Shown here one piece after another: positions 35,606 through 44,340 of a stretch of DNA of 64,000 nt (the stretch's first letter is position 1; every line of letters begins with the position of its first letter). The stretch comes from JBKQHQ01 sp052148715. Lineage in GTDB: Bacteria > Pseudomonadota > Alphaproteobacteria > Rhizobiales > Xanthobacteraceae. Position numbers and translations under genes: made by a program. The notes under the pieces are model-generated. The model was not told the DNA's origin. It was given only the letters and a program-made list of their open reading frames with translations, and searched no databases. The stretch spans positions 1-64,000 of the forward strand of contig JBKQHQ010000111.1 in the NCBI GenBank assembly GCA_052148715.1, read 5' to 3'.

Positions 35606-36082
35606 ATGGGAGACTTGCGCAGATACGATCCAACACAGGTGTTGTACTATATCATGCTTGTGCTGGTCTTCATTGCACTGAACCTGGTGAACGCGTCCGG
35701 AAGTTCCGATGAAGCAGCGCCAGCTGGTGTCGCCGGGTCGCCGCCGGCCGTTGGCGCCGCGGGCAAAAGGGGCTTGAGCTGCAAGACAAAACTTGCGAGC
35801 TTCGTGACGGAACTTGATGCGCTGCTTGACAGTAGGCCGCGTTACATAGATCCGTTCATCATTCTGCTCAAAAAATATTTTCCCCTGATACACTGTGATA
35901 TAGATGAGGCCATCGCGATTTGCAGTCAATCTAAATATGCGATGCCTGTCCGTGTGTCGGCGCGGTATCACGGATTTGCATTTAATAGTCGGACATCAAA
36001 TTATACTGGCTACATTGTATCTTTCGGCTTGCAAAATGAAACCGGTAACTCCGAGTATCCTTCTTTCAAAAGCTGGAAGTAG
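35606..36082 (+). CDS. Signal-anchored protein of unknown function
   Basis: 158 residues. After MGDLRRYDPTQ comes one membrane segment (VLYYIMLVLVFIALNLVNA), then a Ser/Ala/Gly/Pro linker and a ~100-residue globular domain with three cysteines (SCKTK, HCDID, ICSQS). It is probably anchored in the inner membrane with the domain in the periplasm. ATG 35606 follows a GAGGT ribosome-binding site. It is unlike any family I know. It is 14 bases upstream of the next gene and AT-richer than the flanks, which suggests transfer. Confidence 0.6.
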   Translation: MGDLRRYDPTQVLYYIMLVLVFIALNLVNASGSSDEAAPAGVAGSPPAVGAAGKRGLSCKTKLASFVTELDALLDSRPRYIDPFIILLKKYFPLIHCDIDEAIAICSQSKYAMPVRVSARYHGFAFNSRTSNYTGYIVSFGLQNETGNSEYPSFKSWK

Positions 36083-36096
36083 AGGGGGCGTCGACG

Positions 36097-37704
36097 ATGA
36101 CGCAAACCATTTCGGTTTTCTATTCGCTGGTGGAGGATCGCGCATTCCATATGGCGATCGTATATGACCAGGGAGACGGCAGCGATCCGCTGGTTATTGA
36201 AGCTGGACCGCAGATAAAATACGGAGAGGGGACTAACGAACAGAATGAACAACAAACGACCCTGGCGTGGAGCCAGGTATTTTATGGTGATAGTGTTCAG
36301 AGTTCGGAATTTAACTCACCGTTTGGCTCACTTGCAGTTAACCCTCCAGCGCTTGCCAATCTGGCATATCCGAATGGCCTCGGACCCGGCCAAGTGCTGA
36401 TACAAGGCGACGATCTGAGCAGTCAATGGGCTACCATACTGAATTTGGCTGATTGGATAAATGTTACGAACTATTCCTACCTTCCTATGCAACAAAATAG
36501 CAATACGTTCGTTTCAACCGCACTAGAGGCGGCCGGAATCCCGTTGCCAAGCGGGTTGGTGGCATCGCCGAGCGGGTTTACGAATTTTTATTTCACGCCG
36601 GGGGAAACGCTTCCGTTATCGGTTACGCAAGGCAACAGCGTGGCGCCGTTCAATTCAAAAATTGGTGATCAATATCTGGGGCAGACACAAAACCTTCTAC
36701 AAATGCTATCAGGGAATGGCGCGGTCGTTTCCGACTCTGCCGGGGTCGGTTCTGGCGCGGGCAGTGAACCCATTCCATATCTTGCGGAGACACAAGACCT
36801 TCAACAAATACTATCAGGGAATGGAACGGTCAGTCCCGGCGCAGGCACTGAACCCGTTCTATATGTTGCGGAGACACAAAGCACACTACAACAACTATCA
36901 GGAACTGCAACCGACCCTTCCGCTCCGTTGACGCCGGCGGACGTTGTCGCCCAGGAGTTCGGGGCCCTGGAGGGCGCGACGAACCAATTCGAACGACAGG
37001 GCGGCCAAATCGCGATGAGCCAGCAAAAACGGTCAATGAGAAATCCAACCGAAAGTTTCCGTGGGTTTTCCTCTCGGTTGATCCGACTTGGTGCCGATTT
37101 ATTTTATTCATCACTCCAGGCCAAGCGATTGCAATCCCACTTATCGGGCAGAAAAATCGCGCACCTTGCCGACCAAGCCGTAGTCCGTCAAGGACCGTCG
37201 CACCTGCCCAATTCGCAAGTCGGCCTCATCATTTGCACACTCGCTATACATGAGCCAAATCGGATCGAACCAGTCTCGCCTGTTTCTAAACCCGGCAATC
37301 TGGTAACTGCCAGGCCTGTATATCCAGTGCAGGCGCTGGTTTCGAACTATGACGCACTCGCCGAGAAATACTCCCAGGTCAAAAATGACATTGAATCCCA
37401 GCCATCTTCCCGTCCAGGGTTCCGAAAGCTCAAGAAAAACCTGACGCGCTGCGTCTTGGCGCAGGTTGGCAACAAGGGCGCCGCAATTCCCGGGGCACCA
37501 AGCCGAAACTGCGGCAAGCCCCTCGGCGTCAACCCCGAGTTTCACACCAAATGTGATAAGGAATGCACGGAGCGCGGCCAATCGCGCATCACGGTGTTCG
37601 ACGAAGTAGGTGAAGTTGTCTTTGCCGCGTGCCGCGAATTTCCGGAGCAAGCGCATATACTCTTCTTCACTTTCGGTCTGCAGACGGCCGGCCCTTGCCG
37701 ATGA
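36097..37704 (+). CDS. Unknown protein with internal repeats; probable secretion cargo
   Basis: 535 codons, but only the first ~345 look protein-like. The N-terminal ~190 residues form a domain with DRAFHMAIVYD and SYLPMQQNSNTFVSTALEAA, an NSN-type pattern also seen in N-terminal domains of some RTX-associated proteins. Residues ~190-285 hold three copies of a unit around ETQxLQQxLSGNG. No GGxGxD calcium repeats and no signal peptide are present. From 37141 on, the frame runs antisense to another plausible gene, so the original 3' end may be lost. A link to type I secretion is inferred from position. Confidence 0.5.
   Translation: MTQTISVFYSLVEDRAFHMAIVYDQGDGSDPLVIEAGPQIKYGEGTNEQNEQQTTLAWSQVFYGDSVQSSEFNSPFGSLAVNPPALANLAYPNGLGPGQVLIQGDDLSSQWATILNLADWINVTNYSYLPMQQNSNTFVSTALEAAGIPLPSGLVASPSGFTNFYFTPGETLPLSVTQGNSVAPFNSKIGDQYLGQTQNLLQMLSGNGAVVSDSAGVGSGAGSEPIPYLAETQDLQQILSGNGTVSPGAGTEPVLYVAETQSTLQQLSGTATDPSAPLTPADVVAQEFGALEGATNQFERQGGQIAMSQQKRSMRNPTESFRGFSSRLIRLGADLFYSSLQAKRLQSHLSGRKIAHLADQAVVRQGPSHLPNSQVGLIICTLAIHEPNRIEPVSPVSKPGNLVTARPVYPVQALVSNYDALAEKYSQVKNDIESQPSSRPGFRKLKKNLTRCVLAQVGNKGAAIPGAPSRNCGKPLGVNPEFHTKCDKECTERGQSRITVFDEVGEVVFAACREFPEQAHILFFTFGLQTAGPCR
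37141..37656 (-). CDS. Hypothetical protein antisense to the repeat protein, possibly frameshifted
   Basis: 171 residues (MRLLRKFAARGKDNFTYFVE...LRIGQVRRSLTDYGLVGKVR) with balanced composition and no low-complexity bias, more protein-like than the plus frame opposite. The open frame extends upstream to a TGA near 37706. A second frame from 37826 (MFGWLRRDSAHLVEHRRRMI) seems to join it after a one-base shift near 37690, so the gene may be broken. I recognise no family. Confidence 0.4.
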   Translation of the reverse strand: MRLLRKFAARGKDNFTYFVEHRDARLAALRAFLITFGVKLGVDAEGLAAVSAWCPGNCGALVANLRQDAARQVFLELSEPWTGRWLGFNVIFDLGVFLGECVIVRNQRLHWIYRPGSYQIAGFRNRRDWFDPIWLMYSECANDEADLRIGQVRRSLTDYGLVGKVRDFSAR

Positions 37705-37865
37705 GGCGGCTCATAAACTGGATAGTCTGCCAAGGCGTCGATCATACGGCGCCGGTGCTCTACAAGATGGGCGGAGTCGCGACGCAGCCAGCCAAACATG
37801 AGTATCTCATCTGCTGAGGAAAACATCTGGACTACTTAACGCACCCAAACCGTGAGGGCAAGATA

Positions 37866-37959
37866 GACGGTGGAGATCAAGACCGGCTCACGGCGCGTCA
37901 TCGAATATCTGCTGTCGCCGTTGCTGCGGTACAAGCAGGAAAGCTTACGGGAAAGGTGA
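37866..37959 (+). pseudogene. Duplicated 3' end of the hlyD-like gene
   Basis: 94 bases repeat 35254-35347 in the same orientation with about six differences, from GACGGTGGAGATCAAGACCG to a stop codon in the same place (TAG in the first copy, TGA here). It encodes VEIKTGSRRVIEYLLSPLLR and the last few residues. Similarity ends sharply on both sides. It closes the 2.6-kb cassette that begins after hlyD. Confidence 0.9.
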
Positions 37960-38096
37960 GAACGAGGCGCGGAACGCGGCAGCAAACAGATTGAGGCATA
38001 GGAAAGGATAAGGTCAATGACTTGCACGATCGTAGGAACCTCTCCGTTCAGTGCTTGGGCCGTCCAACAGCGCAGTCGATGTCCCGCCAGCTTGCC

Positions 38097-38438
38097 ATGC
38101 CGAACAAGGAGTCAAGTGTCATGACTTTCGTTAGAACCGGGAAAAGCTTCTGGCCCGAAGTGTATGATGCAGAGACGGGTATCGAATTGAACGCCAGCTC
38201 AAGAGATATGCCAAAAGGGAAGATGCGCGTGATGATCAGGGTAGGAGGCCGGCTTGCTTCCGCATTCGAGCTGACGAAAAGATACGAACGCGGAGAAGGA
38301 AAAGTGTTCATATATTCTGTTTCTTCTCAGGGACTGCACAAGGCGTTTATGAATGGTGGCGCTAAATTCAACACGTTTAAATCGCAAGACCAATTCATGG
38401 AAAAGATAAAGGAGGGTGTCGAGGCGTTGTTTTCCTAA
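38097..38438 (+). CDS. Small cytosolic protein of unknown function
   Basis: 113 residues: TFVRTGKSFWPEVYDAETGI, a strand-rich middle, then KVFIYSVSSQGLHKAFMNGG and a charged C-terminal helix. There is no signal or membrane segment and no family I know. ATG 38097 or 38121 may be the start. It has moderate GC and lies just outside the duplicated hlyD end. Confidence 0.5.
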   Translation: MPNKESSVMTFVRTGKSFWPEVYDAETGIELNASSRDMPKGKMRVMIRVGGRLASAFELTKRYERGEGKVFIYSVSSQGLHKAFMNGGAKFNTFKSQDQFMEKIKEGVEALFS

Positions 38439-38583
38439 GAACTGGAAATGAAGGCGCCAGGAGTGTCCATGCGAGTGGAAATAAGCGAGTAGCTTTTCGT
38501 GGAAAATAAAAAAATAAGATGCGCAACATTAAATAACGCTCGTAATGACAAGCTCATCGGTCGGGGGAGTGGTTTCTCCGGCG

Positions 38584-39624
38584 TTATTCTACCCTGGTGG
38601 CTGAGACCTTTATGACCTTCTCCCACTTCTCGGTTTCCGACCGCACGAAGGTCCCGAACGCCTCGGGGCTGGTGATGAGCGGCGTTGAGCCGAGCTCCGT
38701 GAGCTGTGCCCGGATTTTTGCGGAGGCAAGTCCGGCATTGATCTCTCGATTCAAGCGGCGCACGATTTCCGCAGGCGTGCCCTGCGGCACGCCGACGCCG
38801 TACCAGATGACGGCCTCGTATCCCGGAAGCGTCTCGGCGATGGTCGGCAGGTCGGGAAGATTTCGCGAGCGCGTCGCCGTGGTCACGCCGAGCGCGCGCA
38901 GCTTGCCGGATTGAATGTGGGGCAATGTGGTGACCATGGCATCGACCATGACCTGCACGTGGCCCGCGAGCAGATCCGTGATCGCCGGCGCCGAGCCGCG
39001 ATACGGCACGTGGACAAGGGCGACGCCGGCCATCGCCTTGAACAACTCGCCGGCCATGTGGCTGGTCGTGCCGACCCCGGCCGAGCCCATGTTGAGCTTG
39101 CCCGGATTGGCCTTGGCGTAGGCGATGAACTCGGCAACCGTGTTCACCGGGATCGATGGATGCACCACGAGCACGTTCGGACCCTGCGCCAATCCGGCGA
39201 CCGGCGCGATCTGCGTCAGAATATCGAACGTCAGCGATTTTTTGTTGACCGTCGCGTTGATGGCGTTGGCGGAGGTGACGGAGAGCAGCGTGTAGCCGTC
39301 GGGCGGGGAATTCACCACCGCCTCGGCGGCGATGTTGCTGCCGGCCCCGGGCTTGTCTTCGATCAGGAAGGGTTGGCCCAGGCGCTCCTGCAGCCAAGCG
39401 CTCAAGATGCGCGCGATGATGTCGGTCGATCCGCCGGCCGAAAACCCCACCACCCAGCGGACCGGCCGCGCCGGATAGTCTTGCGCTGCGGCGCCGCTCA
39501 TCGGCAGAACTGCAAGGCAAAGGACGAACAAAACGGCAGCGCAGGCGCGGAGCCGCCTGAGCGCCTCGATCGCCCGGCGTCGATTCTTGAATGAAGACGG
39601 AAGCAGACAGGGGAGCGGGGACAT
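38584..39624 (-). CDS. Tripartite tricarboxylate transporter substrate-binding protein (Bug/TctC)
   Basis: 346 residues. After an N-terminal signal region (LRRLRACAAVLFVLCLAVLP...GAAAQ) come the Bug-family landmarks YPARPVRWVVGFSAGGSTDI, ARILSAWLQERLGQPFLIED, PGAGSNIAAEAVVNSPPDGY and VPYRGSAPAITDLLAGHVQV. Bug proteins bind organic acids in the periplasm; many lack dedicated TctAB partners, as here. It lies beside the first Rieske oxygenase, on the opposite strand. Confidence 0.93.
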   Translation of the reverse strand: MSPLPCLLPSSFKNRRRAIEALRRLRACAAVLFVLCLAVLPMSGAAAQDYPARPVRWVVGFSAGGSTDIIARILSAWLQERLGQPFLIEDKPGAGSNIAAEAVVNSPPDGYTLLSVTSANAINATVNKKSLTFDILTQIAPVAGLAQGPNVLVVHPSIPVNTVAEFIAYAKANPGKLNMGSAGVGTTSHMAGELFKAMAGVALVHVPYRGSAPAITDLLAGHVQVMVDAMVTTLPHIQSGKLRALGVTTATRSRNLPDLPTIAETLPGYEAVIWYGVGVPQGTPAEIVRRLNREINAGLASAKIRAQLTELGSTPLITSPEAFGTFVRSETEKWEKVIKVSATRVE

Positions 39625-39807
39625 GCAATGTCTCTGCGATGCGGCGCTCCCGCATCAGGCCTGAACCTAGTATCGCTTTCGGGCGGCGTCCACCTCCGGC
39701 CCTTCGAACTCATTGGCTTAAAAAGAGCTTGGTAGAGAACCCTCGCGTGCTCCCGGACCACGCGGCTTGACCCACGGGGAGGCGCCGCAAGATAATCCAG
39801 CCGGTGA

Positions 39808-40923
39808 ATGGAGAGCATTTCGATGACGCGCGCCATGGGGCTCGATCCGGAGCTTGTCGAGAGTAAGAAAAAAATGGTCAGCGGGACCTACCTGCGCAAC
39901 GCTTGGTACGTCGCGGCGTGGTCCCACGACCTTGGTGAAGGTCAATTGCTGAGCCGCACGATCTTGAAGGAGCCGATCGTTCTCTACCGCCAATCGGACG
40001 GAAACGTCGCCGCCCTTGCGGACCGCTGCCCGCACCGGTTCGCGCCGCTGCATATGGGCAAGGTCGTCAACGGCGACCGCATCCAATGTCCCTATCATGG
40101 GCTGGAGTTCAACTCGTCCGGCGCGTGCGCCTTGAACCCGCACGGCGCCAATATCCCCTCGCGGCTGCGGGTGCGCAGCTATCCGGTGACCGAGAAGCAC
40201 AAGGCGATCTGGATTTGGATGGGCGAGCAGGCGCCCGATTCGGCGAAAGTGCCGGATTTCAGCGTGCTCGACAACGTGCCGGAGGCGCACGCGACGAAGC
40301 GGGACCGCATCACCATCCACGCCAACTACGAGCTCATTATCGACAACCTGCTCGACCTCAGCCACACCTCCTATCTGCACGAGGGAACTTTGGGCAACGC
40401 GGATACGGTCGATTCGAAAATTTCGGTGGAGCAGGACGGCGATGATGTGATCGTCGAGCGTCATGCCGGCAATGCGACTGCGCCCGGCCTGTTCGCCATT
40501 CTCATGCCGTCGCTGCCGGAGCGCGTCGACAAGTTCACCCGCATGCGCTGGATGCCGCCGAGCAATCTGCGTCTGCTGACGGGAATTTGCCTGCGCGGCG
40601 CAATTCCCGAAAGCGGGACCGGGTATCATGCCATCCATATGCTGACGCCCGAAAGCGACCGGACCACGCACTATTTTTTCACCGCCGTGCGCTTCAATGT
40701 CTTGACGGCGGACGAGCAAACCAACGCGCAGATACAGGAGAAGATTTCGACGACCCGTCGCTTCGCCTTCGAGGAGCAGGACGCGCCGGTCATCGAGGCG
40801 CAACAGGAGATCATCGATGCCGCGCAGACGCCGGTCGATCCGGTGATCCTGTCGATCGACGTGGGCCCGGTCCGTTACAAGCGGATACTGCAGAAATTGA
40901 TCGAGGGCGAGCAGCCGCACTAG
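39808..40923 (+). CDS. Rieske non-heme iron oxygenase, VanA-type
   Basis: 371 residues. The Rieske cluster ligands are C74, H76, C94 and H97 (DRCPHRFAPLHMGKV, CPYHGLEF). The mononuclear iron site is D183, H186 and H191 in IIDNLLDLSHTSYLHEG. Length and spacing match single-subunit vanillate/dicamba-type O-demethylases. Electrons must come from a reductase encoded elsewhere, since no VanB-like gene is adjacent. An SDR gene follows on the same strand. Confidence 0.92.
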   Translation: MESISMTRAMGLDPELVESKKKMVSGTYLRNAWYVAAWSHDLGEGQLLSRTILKEPIVLYRQSDGNVAALADRCPHRFAPLHMGKVVNGDRIQCPYHGLEFNSSGACALNPHGANIPSRLRVRSYPVTEKHKAIWIWMGEQAPDSAKVPDFSVLDNVPEAHATKRDRITIHANYELIIDNLLDLSHTSYLHEGTLGNADTVDSKISVEQDGDDVIVERHAGNATAPGLFAILMPSLPERVDKFTRMRWMPPSNLRLLTGICLRGAIPESGTGYHAIHMLTPESDRTTHYFFTAVRFNVLTADEQTNAQIQEKISTTRRFAFEEQDAPVIEAQQEIIDAAQTPVDPVILSIDVGPVRYKRILQKLIEGEQPH

Positions 40924-40989
40924 CGGACGCGGCTTGCCGGCCCATGCAACCACGGCACGGTCACGGCGTTGACCGATGCGGAGATTCTC

Positions 40990-41814
40990 ATGTCGACGCT
41001 CAAGGGCAAGACCATCCTCGTGACCGGTTCGACCGACGGCGTCGGCCGCTATGTCGCCGGCAAGCTCGGCGCCGCGGGGGCCAGCGTGCTGGTGCACGGC
41101 CGCGACCGCGAGCGCGGCCAAGATGTGGTCGAGGCGATCCGCCGCGGCGGCAACGACACGGCCGTCTTCTATGCGGCCGATCTGTCCTCCCTGGCGGAGG
41201 TGCGCAAGCTCGCCGCGCTGATCCGCGATAATCACGACCGCCTCGATGTCCTGATCAACAATGCCGGGATCGGCACGGCTTCCGGGGGCCGGCAGCGCCG
41301 AACGAGCGCGGAGGGCCACGAGCTGCGCTTCGCGGTCAACTATCTGGCCGGGTTTCTGCTCACCCGGCTGCTGTTGCCGCGCATCACCGCGAGCGCGCCG
41401 GCGCGCATCGTCAACGTCGCGTCGGCCGGCCAGTCTCCGATCGATTTCGACGACGTGATGCTGACGCAAGCCTACGACGGCGGGCGGGCCTATACGCAGA
41501 GCAAGCTGGCGCAGATCATGTTCACCTTCGACCTGGCGGGCGAGCTCGAAGGGTCCGGCGTGACCGTCACCTGCCTGCACCCGGCGACCTACATGGACAC
41601 GACGATGGTGCGTGCGGGAGGAATTTCACCGCTCAGCACGGTCGAGCAAGGCGGTGACGCGATCCTCAGCCTCGCGGTGGCGGACGAGCTTGAAGGCCAA
41701 ACCGGCCTCTATTTCGACGGCAAGCGGCAGGCGCGCGCGAATGCGCAGGCCTATGACGCGGCCGCGCGGCAGAAATTGCGCGACCTCAGCATGCGCCTCA
41801 CCGGGCTCCAGTAA
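40990..41814 (+). CDS. Short-chain dehydrogenase/reductase
   Basis: 274 residues. The NAD(P)-binding TGSTDGVGRYVAGKLGAAGA is followed by NNAGIG and the catalytic YTQSK (GRAYTQSKLAQIMF), with Ser in NVASAGQS. It resembles retinol-dehydrogenase-like SDRs. ATG 40990 (MSTLKGKTILVTG) is chosen over an upstream start. It is probably co-transcribed with the Rieske oxygenase 66 bases upstream. The substrate is unknown. Confidence 0.88.
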   Translation: MSTLKGKTILVTGSTDGVGRYVAGKLGAAGASVLVHGRDRERGQDVVEAIRRGGNDTAVFYAADLSSLAEVRKLAALIRDNHDRLDVLINNAGIGTASGGRQRRTSAEGHELRFAVNYLAGFLLTRLLLPRITASAPARIVNVASAGQSPIDFDDVMLTQAYDGGRAYTQSKLAQIMFTFDLAGELEGSGVTVTCLHPATYMDTTMVRAGGISPLSTVEQGGDAILSLAVADELEGQTGLYFDGKRQARANAQAYDAAARQKLRDLSMRLTGLQ

Positions 41815-41825
41815 ATTTACGCAGC

Positions 41826-42004
41826 GTAGGGTGGGCTAAGGCGGCCGAGGCCTGTGTGTTTTGGCACGGCGCGCATTCCGCCGTGCCCACGCGGTGAGGC
41901 GGATGTATCTGTATGTGCTCTTTCGCGAGATCAATCCGCGTGGGCACGGCGGACGCAGCGCGATGCATGGATCGAAACGTCGGGGCCGCCTTAGCCCACC
42001 CTAC
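41826..42004. repeat. MITE-like element with 21-bp perfect terminal inverted repeats
   Basis: 179 bases. The ends GTAGGGTGGGCTAAGGCGGC... (41826-41846) and their exact complement (41984-42004) are perfect, with an inner imperfect pair around GCACGGC. It shares GTAGGGTGGGC ends with 59538-59734 and the half-copy at 45530-45619. The outer bases are compatible with insertion at TA. Confidence 0.85.
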
Positions 42005-42020
42005 ACGTCGCGGATAAAGC

Positions 42021-42485
42021 TCACGGCTTGAAGACCATCACATAAACATTCGCCAACGGCACAAGCGTGGCGATGATGCCCCACACCATCCAGCGCCGGG
42101 CGTGCCGCCAATAGCCTTCCGGGATAGCGCCGCCCGAGGCGAAGAGGCGCGCCGCGCGTGCCTGCGCGATCTGCGTGGGGATCAGAACGACGACCCAGAT
42201 CAGGCCCGAGACGGCAAAAAGGGCTTGTCCCAAGACGAGCCAGAATTGCCCGCGCGGGTCGATGCCGGCAACGAACGCCATTCCGTAGCCGCCGATCACA
42301 ATGAGCACGACACCACCGGCCGTGAAGATCCAGTCGGTGAGCGTGACCAGCCGTTGCGCATAGGCGATGATGCGCGGATCGCCGGTGCGGTCTGCCAGCG
42401 TCTTCCATGCGGCGGTGACAATGATGTTGCCGAGGAACGCGATGACGCCGATGAGGTGGACGACCTTGAACGCGTCGTAGGACAT
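42021..42485 (-). CDS. DUF2269-like integral membrane protein
   Basis: 154 residues with four membrane segments: FKVVHLIGVIAFLGNIIVTA, TLTDWIFTAGGVVLIVIGGY, FWLVLGQALFAVSGLIWVVV and MVWGIIATLVPLANVYVMVF. Histidine in KVVHLIG is typical of DUF2269-type proteins. Function is unknown. Confidence 0.8.
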   Translation of the reverse strand: MSYDAFKVVHLIGVIAFLGNIIVTAAWKTLADRTGDPRIIAYAQRLVTLTDWIFTAGGVVLIVIGGYGMAFVAGIDPRGQFWLVLGQALFAVSGLIWVVVLIPTQIAQARAARLFASGGAIPEGYWRHARRWMVWGIIATLVPLANVYVMVFKP

Positions 42486-42517
42486 CGTTTCGACTTTCAG
42501 TCACAAGTTTGTGCAGT

Positions 42518-44176
42518 CTACCCGCGCTCGATCTCGACGTCGATCAGCGTCGGCGCGGCCGATGCGATTGCCTTGGTCACCAGCTCGGCCGCGCCCGCCG
42601 CGGTCGCGGTGCGTTCGGCGCGGATGCCGAGCGCGCGGGCGAGCCCGACGAAGTCGATCGCCGGGTCGACGAGGTCCATGCCGACATATTGATTGGGCGC
42701 ACCGCCGCGCATCGCCGCCAGACGCTGCTTGAGGATGCGATAGGACGCATTGTTGAGAATGACGAACACGACCGGGATGTTTTGGTGCGCGGCGGTCCAG
42801 AGCCCCTGGATGGTATACATGGCGCTGCCGTCGCCGATCAGGGCGACGACCGGACGGTGCGGCAAGGCAAGCTTGATGCCCATCGCGGCGGGCAGGCCCC
42901 AGCCGATGCCGCCGCCGCGCAGCCCGTAGTAACTTTTAGAGTCGTTGCTGCGCATCAGCCAGCGGATGCCCTCGGCCGACGACAGCGTCTCCTCGATCAC
43001 GACCGCATCATCGGGAAGCGCCGCGCCGATCGCCTGCAGAACGGCGAGCGGATGGGCCGGCGTGCGGCCGGACAGCGCTTGCGCCCTGGCGACGAGCTCG
43101 CCGCGGGCGCGGGCAATCGTGCCCTCGACGGCCTTCCGGCGCGCCGCGATCCGGCTGCGTGCTTCCGCGTCGAGGCGGGCCGCAATGCCGGCGGTGAGCT
43201 CCGGCAGGGTCGCCTTCGGATCGCCGAGGAGGCCGACATCGATCGGAAAATTCTTGCCGAGCTCCCACGGATCGATGTCGAGATGTACGATCTTGAGCCC
43301 GGGCGGGATCGCCTGCACGTCGGAGGGCAGCGACAGAGTGAACAGGTCGGCGCCGATCGAGAGCAGCAGATCGTGCTCGTCCAGCATTTTTCGGATCGCC
43401 GGCGTGATCCGCGCCACCGTGCCGTGGAACAGCGGGTGGGAAGCCGGAAAGGAGGCGGTGTTTGGAACGATCTCCGCGTAGACCGGAGCGCCCAAAAGCT
43501 CCGCCAGGGCGACCACCTCGGCAAGCGCATCGCTTTGCGCGACGGCGTCGCCGGCCATGATCACGGGGCGCTGCGCGCCCGCGAGCAGCTCGGCGGCCGC
43601 CGCAATCGCCGCGCGGTCGGCGCAAAGCCCCGGTGCCACCCGGCTCGGCGCTCCCAGCGCGAGATCGGCCTCCGCGGTCAAGATGTCGCCGGGCAAGGAC
43701 AGGAAGACCGGTCCGGTCGGCGGCGCCAGCGCGGTCTTCGCCGCGCGGTGCACCGCGATCGGCAGATCGGCCAGCCGCCTGACCTCGTAGGACCACTTGA
43801 CCAGCGGGCGCGCCAGCGTCGGCAGGTCGCCATAGAGGATCGGCTCGGTGATGGTGAAGCGCTGCTCGTGCTGCCCGGCGGTGACGAGGATCGGCGCCGC
43901 GCTCTTCTGCGCGTCGTAGAGCATCCCCATCGCATTGCCGAGACCGGGCGTCACGTGCAGGTTGACGACGGCGAGCCGGCCGGACGCCTGGGCGTAGCCG
44001 TCCGCCATGGCCATGACCACGGCTTCCTGCAAGCCGAGGACGTAACGAAAGCGCGTATCGCCGGCTAAGGCGTCCATCAGCGGCAGCTCGGTGGTGCCCG
44101 GGTTGCCGAAAATCACCTCGACGCCCTCGAGGGCCAAAAGATCGAGCAGCGCCTGCTTGCCCGTGGTCATCGGCAT
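42518..44176 (-). CDS. Benzoylformate-decarboxylase-like ThDP enzyme
   Basis: 552 residues of the three-domain ThDP decarboxylase fold. FGNPGTTELPLMDALAG near the N-terminus and the catalytic glutamate in LQEAVVMAMADGYAQ are family features. The central domain has PVIMAGDAVAQS. The cofactor site GDGSAMYTIQGLWTAAHQNI ends in NN. Benzoylformate decarboxylase converts phenylglyoxylate to benzaldehyde; closely similar sequences include oxalyl-CoA and acetolactate-like enzymes, so the exact keto acid is uncertain. It is next to catabolic genes. Confidence 0.85.
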   Translation of the reverse strand: MPMTTGKQALLDLLALEGVEVIFGNPGTTELPLMDALAGDTRFRYVLGLQEAVVMAMADGYAQASGRLAVVNLHVTPGLGNAMGMLYDAQKSAAPILVTAGQHEQRFTITEPILYGDLPTLARPLVKWSYEVRRLADLPIAVHRAAKTALAPPTGPVFLSLPGDILTAEADLALGAPSRVAPGLCADRAAIAAAAELLAGAQRPVIMAGDAVAQSDALAEVVALAELLGAPVYAEIVPNTASFPASHPLFHGTVARITPAIRKMLDEHDLLLSIGADLFTLSLPSDVQAIPPGLKIVHLDIDPWELGKNFPIDVGLLGDPKATLPELTAGIAARLDAEARSRIAARRKAVEGTIARARGELVARAQALSGRTPAHPLAVLQAIGAALPDDAVVIEETLSSAEGIRWLMRSNDSKSYYGLRGGGIGWGLPAAMGIKLALPHRPVVALIGDGSAMYTIQGLWTAAHQNIPVVFVILNNASYRILKQRLAAMRGGAPNQYVGMDLVDPAIDFVGLARALGIRAERTATAAGAAELVTKAIASAAPTLIDVEIERG

Positions 44177-44219
44177 TTATCGATCCTGCGTTTGGTGCAA
44201 TGATTATTGTAGGGTTTTT

Positions 44220-44306
44220 CCCACTCATCCCCGCGCAAGCGGGGATCCAGGCAAAGCGACGGCCGGTCGAAGCTACCGGATTCCCGCTTGCGCGGGAATG
44301 AGCGGG
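44220..44306. repeat. REP-like palindrome between decarboxylase and dehydrogenase genes
   Basis: 87 bases with ~29-base inverted ends: CCCACTCATCCCCGCGCAAG... at 44220-44248 and its near-complement ...GCGCGGGAATGAGCGGG at 44278-44306. It lies between two divergent genes, so it overlaps their promoters. Confidence 0.8.
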
Positions 44307-44340
44307 TGTCGGTCGGCCAAACATGACGGATGGTTTGCTG

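Noticed and set aside
43008..44324. 438-codon minus-strand frame
   Set aside because: It is an out-of-frame shadow of the ThDP decarboxylase and part of a REP element.
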